Assembly: GCA_945889005.1 (NCBI GenBank)
Contig: CAMDBI010000014.1
Coordinates: 25,928 to 89,927 of the forward strand
Direction: 5' to 3'
Source of the DNA: Bacteroides fragilis
GTDB lineage: Bacteria > Bacteroidota > Bacteroidia > Bacteroidales > DTGW01
Length of the DNA stretch: 64,000 nucleotides
In this document: positions 43,779-53,409 of the stretch, in pieces
Position numbering within the stretch: the stretch's first letter is position 1
Layout: every line of letters begins with the position of its first letter
The notes under the pieces: generated by a model
What the model was told of the DNA's origin: nothing
The model's input: the letters and a program-made list of their open reading frames with translations, nothing else
The model's database searches: none
Made by a program: the position numbers and the translations under genes

Positions 43779-46700
43779 TATTTACAACAAAAAACATCAG
43801 TAAAGCCTTAAATATTGAAGAAGGAGAAGGAAAATTAGTTTATTTACTTCTGCTTCAATCGGTATTTATTGGAATTTTTACAGGGGCATTCGAGAACTCA
43901 GTAAGTTCTTTGTTTTTGCAACATTTTCCGGGAGAAATGTTATCCAATGCTTATGCTATATCGGGTATTACAGGGGTTATATTAACAGCTATTTATTCAT
44001 TTTTTCACGCTAAAATATCATTTAAAAAATTAGCTATTGGCAACCTTTTTATAATACTTGCACTTACATGCCTGAGCTGGTTTGGTTTTAGCATAATTTC
44101 AAGCAAGTGGCATATATTTGCTGTAATGGTAATTATGGGACCACTAACCATATTATCGAGCATAGGTTTTTGGGGAACAGTAGGACGACTATTTAGCCTC
44201 AGACAAGGAAAGCGCCTATTCGGATTGGTCGATTCGGGATTAATAATAGGAATTATATTAAGTTCATATTCTATACCCATTTTTCTAGCAATGGGACTCA
44301 AAACCAAAGACTTATTGTTATTAAGCACGATAAGTATAAGTTTAGCATTGATGCTACAATTTCTCATCTCATTTAAAGCCAAAGAACTAGAAACAGCACC
44401 AACAACCAAGAAAGAATACAAGACAGAGAATAGTAATTTTTTCGATTTGTTCAAGAATCGATTTACACTGCTACTTTCGCTTTATGCTGCTGTATCGATG
44501 TTAATTGCTTTTTTTATTGCATATTCATTTCTAGGAGCAATTCAAATAAAATATCCTGAAGAAGCCGAAAAGACCAGGTTCTTAGGTTTATTTACGGGTA
44601 CCATGATGATATTTACACTTATACTAAAAACAGTAGTATATAGTAAATTTATGAAAACATACGGGTTGAAAGCAAGTTTATTGCTATCGCCCTTGGTTTT
44701 GACAATTTTTTCAGTTGTAGCAATGGTTGTAGGAACCATTTTTGGATATGAAGCAGAGGCCGGAGGCTTCGTGTTTTTCTTTTTACTCTTAACGCTTAGT
44801 CGATTATTCTCAATATCGTTGAAAAGCTCCATGGAAGGCCCATCGTTCAAATTGCTTTACCAAACCATCGACAAATCGAAGCGCCATCAAGTACAAGCAC
44901 AAGTAGATGGAAGTATAAATGAAGCCGCCGCGACTTCATCGGGAATAATATTGTTTCTATTGGGATTAATACCATTTTTTGCATTAATACACTACACCTA
45001 TGTATTGGTTGCTGTTGTTGTGATTTGGATAATTTTATCCATAAAATTATATAAAGCATACAAAAATAATCTCGACGATTCGCTCAACACACTAAAAACA
45101 TCTGAACACATTGAAAATAATACCCTGACAGGCACATTTGTTTTAAGCAATAACAACACCAGTCAAAACCTCATACGCTTAAATATTTTCAAGAAAACCA
45201 ATCCTCTATCATACGAAAAACACCTACCATCGCTGCTAACACACAACGATAATACAATCAAAAACTACGCATTAGAAGCCATAGATGAAAGTAGTTCGTA
45301 CGACATGATAGATGTCATAAGAGAAAAATACACCGATGAATCAAAAAACATATTAAATAAAATAACATTAGAGTTAAGCGAATCGCAACTTACAGAACGC
45401 ATTTTACAACTGTCGAAATCGCGCAATGCGCATGACCGCGAGGTAGCAGCAAAACTCATTGGAGATAACCGAAACGACGATAATATTCCGGTATTAACTA
45501 CACTACTTAGAGATTTTGATTATCAAGTGAAGCTTATGTCTCTAAAATCTGCTTCGAAACTACAAAATTCGAAGCTGAGTACCTTGTTAATCGATTTTTT
45601 GTTGAAAGACGATTATGCAGCATACGCATCGGAGGCTTTAATTTCTATTGGAGAGCCAGCCGTTGAATATCTCGAACAAGCATTTAATAAATCGGGACTC
45701 GAGGCTCGCCAAATAAACAGAATTATAGATATAATTGGTAAAATTGGAGGAGAAAAAGCCCAAAAATCATTAATAACAAAAATAGTTTTTTTTCAATCGG
45801 GAATTTCGACCCATGCTGCACAAGCACTAAAAAAATTACAATATAGAGTTAACGAACAAAGCTATTATTTGGCTTATCAGGCACTTAGTAGAATAATAAG
45901 TATAACAGCATGGAATATAGCCGCAAGAGCCAGCTTAAAAGATAGTGGTTTACAAATGCTATTAAATACAATTAATGAGGAACTCGACAGTAATTATAAT
46001 GAAGTTTTTACAATTTTAAGTTTACTATACGACCCCACAACCATTGATCACGTTCAAAAAAGTATAATGGAAGATAATAGCGAAAGCGCCGGTTTTGCTA
46101 TTGAATTGCTCGACCTGATTGTCGCCGACGATATAAAACCAACATTATTTGCCTTACTTGAAGACAACACCGATATAGTTAAAGTACGTCAATTGCAATA
46201 TTTCTTTCCGGTCGATAAATGGTCAATTGAACAATTGCTTTACGACATTATTAACCGCGATTACAATTCCATTGGTATTTGGACTAAAGCGTGTGCAATG
46301 AATGCCATTTTGAACAACAATAAAATAAAAATTAAAGACGATATAGTTGCTCAGGTATTCAATAGCGATCCATTATTAAGCAAGCTATCGGCCTGTATTT
46401 TATCTAAAAAAGATCAAACTCAATTCGAATTGTTGTTGAAACGCTTGTCGCACGATCAAAGAATAACACTAAGAACCGATGTCAATTATTACAAAACAAA
46501 AAACCAAATAAAAATATTCGAATCGTTTAATAGATTAAAAAATATAGACGAGTTTAAATCGCTCTCGAACCAGTCGATTTATGAAATATGTAAAAAGTCT
46601 GAAATAGTTGAAATGCAAGAAGGCGAACTACATATAATTGACAATGAAGAGAACCAAAAATACATTTTCTTAATTACAAATGGAGAGCTTGAGCTAAAAC

Positions 46701-46906
46701 ATAGTGATAATGAGACATTACAATTGAATAAAGGAAATTATTATGGCGGTTTTTTTACTAAATTTGCAACATATACCATACAGGCAAAAAGTACAGAAAC
46801 TACATTGATAAAAATAAAACACTCCGACTTCGATCATTTATTGTTCGATTTCGAAGACATATCAAATAGTTTTTATAAGTCAACCAAAGAATATTTAAAT
46901 ATTTAA
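43775..46906 (+). CDS. MFS/NTT-like transporter fused to HEAT repeats and cyclic-nucleotide-binding-like domain
   Basis: A 1043-residue membrane protein. Residues about 20-430 have some 12 hydrophobic segments and resemble the MFS-fold ATP/ADP-translocase (NTT) group in layout (e.g. GTVGRLFSLRQGKRLFGLVDSGLIIG, LSRLFSISLKSSMEGPSFKLLYQ). A hinge follows, then residues about 480-870 form paired helices of HEAT type (HDREVAAKLIGDN, YEAYASEALISIGEPAVEYL-like units). The last 115 residues are beta-rich and look like a cNMP-binding fold (MQEGELHIIDNEENQKYIFLITNGELELK), though the classic phosphate-binding Arg motif is not clear. No gap separates its stop from the phosphatase start. Transport substrate is unknown; the fold may act as a sensor rather than a transporter. 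Confidence 0.82.
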   Translation: MIFTTKNISKALNIEEGEGKLVYLLLLQSVFIGIFTGAFENSVSSLFLQHFPGEMLSNAYAISGITGVILTAIYSFFHAKISFKKLAIGNLFIILALTCLSWFGFSIISSKWHIFAVMVIMGPLTILSSIGFWGTVGRLFSLRQGKRLFGLVDSGLIIGIILSSYSIPIFLAMGLKTKDLLLLSTISISLALMLQFLISFKAKELETAPTTKKEYKTENSNFFDLFKNRFTLLLSLYAAVSMLIAFFIAYSFLGAIQIKYPEEAEKTRFLGLFTGTMMIFTLILKTVVYSKFMKTYGLKASLLLSPLVLTIFSVVAMVVGTIFGYEAEAGGFVFFFLLLTLSRLFSISLKSSMEGPSFKLLYQTIDKSKRHQVQAQVDGSINEAAATSSGIILFLLGLIPFFALIHYTYVLVAVVVIWIILSIKLYKAYKNNLDDSLNTLKTSEHIENNTLTGTFVLSNNNTSQNLIRLNIFKKTNPLSYEKHLPSLLTHNDNTIKNYALEAIDESSSYDMIDVIREKYTDESKNILNKITLELSESQLTERILQLSKSRNAHDREVAAKLIGDNRNDDNIPVLTTLLRDFDYQVKLMSLKSASKLQNSKLSTLLIDFLLKDDYAAYASEALISIGEPAVEYLEQAFNKSGLEARQINRIIDIIGKIGGEKAQKSLITKIVFFQSGISTHAAQALKKLQYRVNEQSYYLAYQALSRIISITAWNIAARASLKDSGLQMLLNTINEELDSNYNEVFTILSLLYDPTTIDHVQKSIMEDNSESAGFAIELLDLIVADDIKPTLFALLEDNTDIVKVRQLQYFFPVDKWSIEQLLYDIINRDYNSIGIWTKACAMNAILNNNKIKIKDDIVAQVFNSDPLLSKLSACILSKKDQTQFELLLKRLSHDQRITLRTDVNYYKTKNQIKIFESFNRLKNIDEFKSLSNQSIYEICKKSEIVEMQEGELHIIDNEENQKYIFLITNGELELKHSDNETLQLNKGNYYGGFFTKFATYTIQAKSTETTLIKIKHSDFDHLLFDFEDISNSFYKSTKEYLNI

Positions 46907-48952
46907 ATGAGCGTGAAAACAACCATATTCAGGCAACTTATTTACAATGTAATAGTACCGGCATTGGTAGCATTATTGATTTTGGGTATCGTCAATTATC
47001 AACATACCCGAAAGATAATGATAGAATCTAACAACACCAAAAACGAAATAATTGCCGATGAAATAACAAGAATACTTGAATTTCAGGATATGTCTCTGAA
47101 TATACTAGAAACAAGCATTAGTTCAAAAATGCAGGCTTATAGTAGCATTTTGACAGAGAATCACTTTTTCAATACAGATGATATTGAAAAAAAAGACCTG
47201 AATAAATTAAGAGACATCATTGGCATGAATGCAACGATGGAGGATATTTACATCATCAATCGCGAAGGAATCATTGTCAATACCACCTTTGAAAAAGATA
47301 TGGGACTCAATCTTTTTTCATTTGGCGAAAAACATAAACAATATTTAGAACATGTATTTAATGAAAGAAATTTTGTAAATGAACGTTTTACAATAGAAGC
47401 TACAACAAAAAGAATTAAAAAATACACCTATCAACCCACAGTTGATGGAAAATATCTTATAGAAATTGGCTTTTATTCTAAAGAAGCCGACCAGATTATC
47501 GATTTCATAAGGATTACACTCAATAAGTTGATTCAAAAGCAAGAAAACTTACGCTCTGTAGATTTGTTTATTTATACCGACAAACCATTCTCACTCAACG
47601 AGAAAGCCATTGTAGTCGATTCGCATAAGCCAATTTTAGATAAAGTATTTGAACAAAAAAGCAAAGAATCATTTATTGAAAATGAGGGAAATAAAAAAAT
47701 AGAATACAATTATATTTATATTGATCGTAAAAATAGCGATTTATATAAAGGTTCAGCCATACGAATCATATCGGATCGCACCAAGGAGTTTGATATGCTC
47801 AGGATGGAACTTTTGAAACTGTTTTTTATATTTGGCTCATCTATTCTAATAGTTGTGATTCTTATTTATCGAAAAACTAAAGTGATAACCAGTCCGATAA
47901 AAAAGTTGGTAGAAAATATTAATCGAATTACCAGTGGGCACTTCAACGAACGTGCCGATGTAGAAGGCAATAACGAAATAGCAACCCTATCGCTCCAATT
48001 TAACCGCATGATAGAAGAATTGGAAAGCTATTACAATGAACTGGAACAAAAAGTACGAGACCGAACCGCTGAAATAGAGCATCAGAAAGAAGAAATTGAA
48101 GCACAACGCGATGCAATCGAAAATCAGCGCGACATGCTAATGATTACCAATTCAAATCTCGAAATTGCCTATCATCAGATAAGTGAACAGAAAAAGCATA
48201 TTACCGATAGTATTATGTATGCCAAACGCATACAAACCGCTATATTGCCCCCCGACGATTATTTTAGGAAGCTATTGCCCGAATCGTTTATATTGTACAA
48301 GCCAAAAGATATTGTCAGTGGCGACTTTTATTGGCTCAACGACATCGACGATATTATAATGATAGCTGCCGTAGATTGTACTGGTCACGGTGTACCCGGA
48401 GCGTTTATGTCAATAGTAGGTTTCAATAACCTGAACTACGCTGTAAATGTTAAAAACAAAAGAGTTTCTAACGATATACTCACAGAACTTAACAAAGCAG
48501 TTACAGATTCGCTTCAACAACATAGAACACAAAGCGAGTTAAAAGATGGAATGGATATTGCTCTGTGTTGTGTAGACCTCAAAAAGATGAAACTCAATTA
48601 TGCAGGAGCCAATAACCCCTTGCTCATGATCAGAAATGGCGAAAGAACACTTTATGAACCTACAAAAGCTCCAATAGGTGCTTTTTTGGGAGATAAAGAA
48701 AGACCATTTTTAGCTTCAGAAATTGAAATACAGAAAGGCGATTCGTTTTATATATTTTCCGATGGCTATGCAGACCAGTTTGGCGGTCCAGATAATAAAA
48801 AGCTTTTAAAAAGAAATCTCTATAATATACTTACAGATATTAGTTCACTTCCTCCCGATGAGCAAAAGCAAAAACTAGACGAAAACTACGAAAACTGGAA
48901 AGGCGAACATGAACAAATAGATGATGTACTGGTAATTGGGTTTAGAATTTAA
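46907..48952 (+). CDS. SpoIIE-type PP2C serine/threonine phosphatase with periplasmic sensor and HAMP
   Basis: A 681-residue protein: membrane segment 12-28, periplasmic sensor of about 270 residues (dCache-like, 30-300), second membrane segment 303-323, HAMP 324-376, coiled coil 365-435, and a SpoIIE/PP2C domain 440-681. Catalytic metal residues are visible in VSGDFYWL (Asp near 470), AAVDCTGHGVPGAFMS (Asp near 489), and IFSDGYADQFGG and DDVLVIGFRI at the end. It would remove phosphate from a serine/threonine-phosphorylated target, such as an anti-anti-sigma-like protein, under control of an extracellular cue. No partner kinase or STAS protein is in view. ATG directly follows the upstream TAA; 6 bp to the TIR-like gene. 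Confidence 0.9.
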   Translation: MSVKTTIFRQLIYNVIVPALVALLILGIVNYQHTRKIMIESNNTKNEIIADEITRILEFQDMSLNILETSISSKMQAYSSILTENHFFNTDDIEKKDLNKLRDIIGMNATMEDIYIINREGIIVNTTFEKDMGLNLFSFGEKHKQYLEHVFNERNFVNERFTIEATTKRIKKYTYQPTVDGKYLIEIGFYSKEADQIIDFIRITLNKLIQKQENLRSVDLFIYTDKPFSLNEKAIVVDSHKPILDKVFEQKSKESFIENEGNKKIEYNYIYIDRKNSDLYKGSAIRIISDRTKEFDMLRMELLKLFFIFGSSILIVVILIYRKTKVITSPIKKLVENINRITSGHFNERADVEGNNEIATLSLQFNRMIEELESYYNELEQKVRDRTAEIEHQKEEIEAQRDAIENQRDMLMITNSNLEIAYHQISEQKKHITDSIMYAKRIQTAILPPDDYFRKLLPESFILYKPKDIVSGDFYWLNDIDDIIMIAAVDCTGHGVPGAFMSIVGFNNLNYAVNVKNKRVSNDILTELNKAVTDSLQQHRTQSELKDGMDIALCCVDLKKMKLNYAGANNPLLMIRNGERTLYEPTKAPIGAFLGDKERPFLASEIEIQKGDSFYIFSDGYADQFGGPDNKKLLKRNLYNILTDISSLPPDEQKQKLDENYENWKGEHEQIDDVLVIGFRI

Positions 48953-48958
48953 TATAAG

Positions 48959-50236
48959 ATGGAAAATAAAATTGAAATAGGTATTATCTGCCCAGCAAAT
49001 AGTCATGCAGAAACAAAGTTAAATGCTCAAACCCTTGCAAATGGGTTGAAAAGTTCTTTAACAAACTTGTTACATCGACCTGTTGAAGTCTTTCAATATT
49101 TAAGCTCAGAAATAGATAAAATTGAAAAAGACTTTTTTTTGATAATACCAGGTTTTGAAAATTTGGCAAGCCTCTCCCCTACGTTTTTAGATAAAAATAA
49201 AGAGAAAACCCTACTTATTTTTACAGAAGAGAATGAAAAGAAAACAATCAATAAATCATTTGAGGAATTAAAATACTTCGATTTTTTTGATATTGATTTG
49301 AAATTCAACCGATTACGTATTTATGATCCTGAAATTCAAGGAAATGAAACGCGCTTGTTTTGGCTCAAAGTATTAGACATAGCATTTGAAATTGCATCGA
49401 GTTTCAATAAAAAAGAATTTCAGAATAATATTTATATTGCTGAACATTCTAAAGATGTTTCGGAATATTGCGATGCACTTATTAGAAACCTTAAGAGCAT
49501 TGAATATACTATTGTTCCCGACAAAAAACTAAAACCGTTTTATGAAGATACAAAATCGTTTGAAAACAATCTGTTAAATATATTTATAACTGGAAACAGG
49601 GTAAGTAATTTAGAATGGCAAAAAGAAGTTGAACGATCGATTTCCCAAACAAAGGTTAAAACAATAGTTTGGATACCTTATGGAATGAAAATAGAAGATA
49701 AACCATTGATCGAACTTTTTGAAAACATCCAGAACAATCATAAACAACACGCGCAAGTATTGCAAATGCCCTTCGACGATTTGTTGCGACTTGTTTACGA
49801 AAAGTTGGAAATTGGCGATATAAAAGAAAATAAACCAGTGAAAACCGATTTTAATCAGTCGTTATACATAATTCACGATGTTAAAGACACCCAAAAAGTT
49901 GAAACACTCTCTTCAGAATTGAAAAAGCAGAACATAAATCCATTGTATATCGATTTTGATATTAAGAATCTGAATACCATTGAAGAACATCGGGAATTCT
50001 TGTCAAAAGCAGATGCAGTATTGATATTTGACAATAATTGCACCGACCGTTGGATCGACAGCAAACTAAAAGACCTCATAAAATCGCCGGGATATGGACG
50101 AATGAAGCCCTTAAAAACAAAGGCTATACTTACACAAACCCCAGACAAAATAAAATCAAAAAAACATATCGACCAAACCTTCCAAATTGCAACAATGACA
50201 GAAGGTTTAAACAAACTCGATTTTAATATTAATTAA
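48959..50236 (+). CDS. Protein of three TIR-like / flavodoxin-fold repeats
   Basis: A 425-residue soluble protein that appears to be three consecutive alpha/beta units, about 1-150, 155-290 and 300-425. The second (NIYIAEHSKDVSEYCDALIR... then VKTIVWIPYG) and third (LYIIHDVKDTQKVETLSSEL, LSKADAVLIFDNNCTDRWID, SPGYGRMKPLKTKAIL) have the strand-helix order and the S-x-D/A-VLI core of TIR-like domains; the first is more diverged (TLLIFTEENEKK, FWLKVLDIAFEIAS). The arrangement recalls TIR-like proteins encoded beside nSTAND-WD40 genes in Bacteroidota. I cannot assign a catalytic NADase glutamate, so enzyme activity is open. It lies 9 bp before the nSTAND gene. Confidence 0.62.
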   Translation: MENKIEIGIICPANSHAETKLNAQTLANGLKSSLTNLLHRPVEVFQYLSSEIDKIEKDFFLIIPGFENLASLSPTFLDKNKEKTLLIFTEENEKKTINKSFEELKYFDFFDIDLKFNRLRIYDPEIQGNETRLFWLKVLDIAFEIASSFNKKEFQNNIYIAEHSKDVSEYCDALIRNLKSIEYTIVPDKKLKPFYEDTKSFENNLLNIFITGNRVSNLEWQKEVERSISQTKVKTIVWIPYGMKIEDKPLIELFENIQNNHKQHAQVLQMPFDDLLRLVYEKLEIGDIKENKPVKTDFNQSLYIIHDVKDTQKVETLSSELKKQNINPLYIDFDIKNLNTIEEHREFLSKADAVLIFDNNCTDRWIDSKLKDLIKSPGYGRMKPLKTKAILTQTPDKIKSKKHIDQTFQIATMTEGLNKLDFNIN

Positions 50237-50245
50237 TCTCGCATT

Positions 50246-53200
50246 ATGGATCAGTTGACACAAAATATTAAAAACGATAAGAATACATCTAAACAAGCAA
50301 GCTTCAATCCTTTTCCGGGCTTACGACCCTTTGGACTAGAAGAGAGTCACCTGTTTTTTGGGCGCGAAGGGCAAAGCGAGGAGGTATTGACCAAATTGTC
50401 GCAAAACCGGTTTGTAGCAGTAATAGGAGCATCTGGAACCGGTAAATCGTCGTTGATTTATTGTGGGTTGATACCTATATTGTATGGCGGATTTATTGCA
50501 CAAGCAGGTTCAAAATGGAAAACAGTAGTAACCCGTCCCGGAAGTAATCCGGTAGAAAATATGGCTCATTCGATTGTCGATGCAATAGATAAAAAAAACG
50601 ACACCGAATATAATCAAGAGTTTTTTGCTGCATTGTTGCGTCGTTCGACCAAAGGTATTATCGATTCGCTCAAATATATATCAAACGATAACGAAAACAT
50701 TTTACTGCTTGTCGACCAATTTGAGGAATTGTTCAGATATCGTATCAACCGTAGTTTATCAGATGCACAAAACGACGCTTTGATATTAGTACGCCTTCTT
50801 GTAGAAGCCGTAAATCAGAGCGAACTACCTGTTTATGTAGTTTTAACCATGCGCTCGGACTTTATCGGCGAATGTTCACATTTTCAAGAATTAACAAACT
50901 TAATCAACAAAAGTAATTATCTAATACCCCAGATGACCCGCGACGATTTTCGCGATGCCATAACCGGTCCGGTTGCCGTGGGAGGAGCCGAAATAGAACC
51001 CTCTTTTGTACAGGAATTGCTCAACGATGTTGGCGACAATCCCGACCAACTGCCCATATTGCAACATGCCATGATGCGTACATGGAACTACTGGGAAAAA
51101 AACACCGATCAATCGAAACCATTGTCAATTGCCGACTACGAAGCCATAGGCAAAATGGAAAAAGCACTTTCGGAACATGCCAACGAAGCGTATGACGAGC
51201 TCGACGAAGAAGGCAAATGGATATGTGAAGTATTGTTTAAAACCATAACCGAGAAAGGAGCTGATAACCGGGGTGTACGCCGCCCTACCCGACTCGAGAG
51301 TCTTGCCACTATTGCCAATGTTAAACCCGAGGCTGTTATAAAAGTAGTAGATAGATTTCGACAACCAGGACGATCGTTTGTTACTCCTGCGCATGGAACA
51401 CCATTGAACGGCGATTCAATCATAGACCTTTCGCACGAAAGCTTAATGCGAATTTGGAATCGACTGAAAGCATGGGTAGACGAAGAATCGATGGCAGTAC
51501 AAATGTATATGCGATTGAGCGAAGCATCTGCCTTGTATCAAGAAGGAAAGACAGGACTTTGGCGACCACCCGATTTGCAATTGGCTTTGAACTGGGAAAA
51601 AAAGAAACGCCCTACCCTCGAATGGGCACAAAGACACAATCCGGCATTTGAACGAGTGATGGTATTTTTGCATACCAGCGAAAAAGAATTCGAAGCCGAA
51701 GAACTAAATAAAATAAAATTACAGAAAAGAGCACTTCAACGTACCCGAATTTTTGCCATTGTACTTGGTACGGCATCTATTATTTCAGTAGGACTAATGC
51801 TTTGGGCTCAAGCTCAACAAGTTGAAGCTGAAAAACAAAAGCAACGTGCTACCCAACAAAGTCTACTAGCGGTCGAACAGCAAAAAAAAGCTGAAAAAAA
51901 TGCAAAAGAAGCTGATGACCAGAGAAAAATAGCCGATAAACAAACGATTGAAGCTCAAAAGCAAAAAGATTTAGCCATACAGCAAAGTCAAATAGCAGAG
52001 AATCAAACTCAAATAGCCTTAAGAGAGCAAAAGTCTGCAGAATACCAACGTCAGCTAGCTTATCGAAGAGCCGAGGAAGCCCGACGCGAGAAACTGGCGG
52101 CCGATAGTGCGCGTCTTATTGCTCAAGATCAAACAGTAAAAGCTGAAAAAGCCAGTACCGATGCATACAACAGACGAATGCTCTCCATTTCGCAGTCGAT
52201 GTCGGTAAAATCTTTACAGAAATTCGACGACATAGATCTTCAAGCTTTATTGGCTTATCAGGCATTTTTATTTAACAAAAAATATCAAGGTATTGCTCAC
52301 AATGCCGATATATATGCAGGTTTGTATCAGGCCATTATTTCAAAAAAAGGAATAGGATTTAGTTTCTATAAAGGTCATAATAATACCGTTTATTCTATTG
52401 CATTTAATCCGACGAACGACGATTTTTATTCGACCGGTGCCGAAGGGAAAGTTTATAAATGGAATACAGCCGATACTACACATACACCTACAGTTTTATA
52501 TTCAAACAATATAACCAATCGTTCGTTAGATATTTCGAAAGATGGAAAAATACTGGCTTGTGCAACCAACGGACAAGGAGTTGTTCTTTTGAACCTTGAA
52601 GAAAATCCAGCTGAAGTTATCGGTAAATATATTCAAGCCGGGAAATTCATTACCAATATTGCATTTAATAAAGAAAACACTTCGTTGCTAGTAACTGCAA
52701 CCAATACCTTGAGTCGCATAAACCTTGCCGATGGCAATATACAAACCATAGCCAAAGCCGATAGTCAGATTATCGCTTTAGCTGTTTCGAAACTCGACGA
52801 CAATGTGGCCATAGGAACACAAAGCGGTAAGGTGATGTTGATCAATTTAAGGAATTCAGAAAATCCACAAATTTTAATCAGTGAAGAGAAGAATCAGTTT
52901 GGAGCTGTATGTTTCAACAACGATTCTAAACTATTGGCAGTTGGCGATATTAGCGGTTTTTTGCGTATTATCGACATGGAAACCCGCAAAATAATATCGT
53001 CGAGTCGTTTGAATAAAGCAACCATTACTTCTATTAAGTTTAGCCCCGACGACAAGCTTATAGCCACCTCGTTGCGCGACTATTCGGTGCTTTTGTGGGA
53101 TGCTACAGACCTAAACACACAGCCATACAAACTCGTCGACCACGATGCCATGGTTATGAACGTGAGCTTTAACCGTACAGGCACATTGCTAGGTTCGGGT

Positions 53201-53389
53201 AGTTATAAAGGCAATAGATTATTGGTACGCCCAACGCAAACCGACGAACTGGCACAAATACTTAAACCAACGATTAAAAGAAATTTCACGAACGAAGAAT
53301 GGAAAGTGTATATTGGTAGCGATATTCCTTACGAACAAAGCATTCCACTCAAAAAAGAATCGAAAATAAAGGTAAAAGAAGCTAATTAA
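50246..53389 (+). CDS. Membrane-anchored nSTAND ATPase with coiled coil and WD40-like repeats
   Basis: A 1047-residue protein. The N-terminal ATPase is of the novel STAND (nSTAND1) type: NPFPGLRPFGLEESHLFFGR, Walker A GASGTGKSS (61-69), Walker B LLLVDQFEEL (153-162), TMRSDFIGEC and DNPDQLPILQHAMMRTW; the winged-helix part ends near 470. A single hydrophobic segment (about 501-521), preceded by the basic LNKIKLQKRALQRTRI, is followed by a long heptad region of Lys, Gln, Ala and Glu (522-640), then WD40-type repeats (about 700-1015; GHNNTVYSIAFNP, IKFSPDDKLIATSLRDYSVLLWD, DHDAMVMNVSFNRTGTLLGSGS). By the positive-inside rule the ATPase is cytoplasmic and the propeller may be periplasmic. STAND proteins are signal-gated switches. 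Confidence 0.88.
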   Translation: MDQLTQNIKNDKNTSKQASFNPFPGLRPFGLEESHLFFGREGQSEEVLTKLSQNRFVAVIGASGTGKSSLIYCGLIPILYGGFIAQAGSKWKTVVTRPGSNPVENMAHSIVDAIDKKNDTEYNQEFFAALLRRSTKGIIDSLKYISNDNENILLLVDQFEELFRYRINRSLSDAQNDALILVRLLVEAVNQSELPVYVVLTMRSDFIGECSHFQELTNLINKSNYLIPQMTRDDFRDAITGPVAVGGAEIEPSFVQELLNDVGDNPDQLPILQHAMMRTWNYWEKNTDQSKPLSIADYEAIGKMEKALSEHANEAYDELDEEGKWICEVLFKTITEKGADNRGVRRPTRLESLATIANVKPEAVIKVVDRFRQPGRSFVTPAHGTPLNGDSIIDLSHESLMRIWNRLKAWVDEESMAVQMYMRLSEASALYQEGKTGLWRPPDLQLALNWEKKKRPTLEWAQRHNPAFERVMVFLHTSEKEFEAEELNKIKLQKRALQRTRIFAIVLGTASIISVGLMLWAQAQQVEAEKQKQRATQQSLLAVEQQKKAEKNAKEADDQRKIADKQTIEAQKQKDLAIQQSQIAENQTQIALREQKSAEYQRQLAYRRAEEARREKLAADSARLIAQDQTVKAEKASTDAYNRRMLSISQSMSVKSLQKFDDIDLQALLAYQAFLFNKKYQGIAHNADIYAGLYQAIISKKGIGFSFYKGHNNTVYSIAFNPTNDDFYSTGAEGKVYKWNTADTTHTPTVLYSNNITNRSLDISKDGKILACATNGQGVVLLNLEENPAEVIGKYIQAGKFITNIAFNKENTSLLVTATNTLSRINLADGNIQTIAKADSQIIALAVSKLDDNVAIGTQSGKVMLINLRNSENPQILISEEKNQFGAVCFNNDSKLLAVGDISGFLRIIDMETRKIISSSRLNKATITSIKFSPDDKLIATSLRDYSVLLWDATDLNTQPYKLVDHDAMVMNVSFNRTGTLLGSGSYKGNRLLVRPTQTDELAQILKPTIKRNFTNEEWKVYIGSDIPYEQSIPLKKESKIKVKEAN

Positions 53390-53409
53390 AAATAATTAAC
53401 TAATCAATA

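Noticed and set aside
50246..53389. Reading the nSTAND-WD40 gene as a phage or plasmid element
   Set aside because: Base composition and codon style match neighbours, and no integrase, transposase, tRNA attachment site or plasmid gene is nearby.
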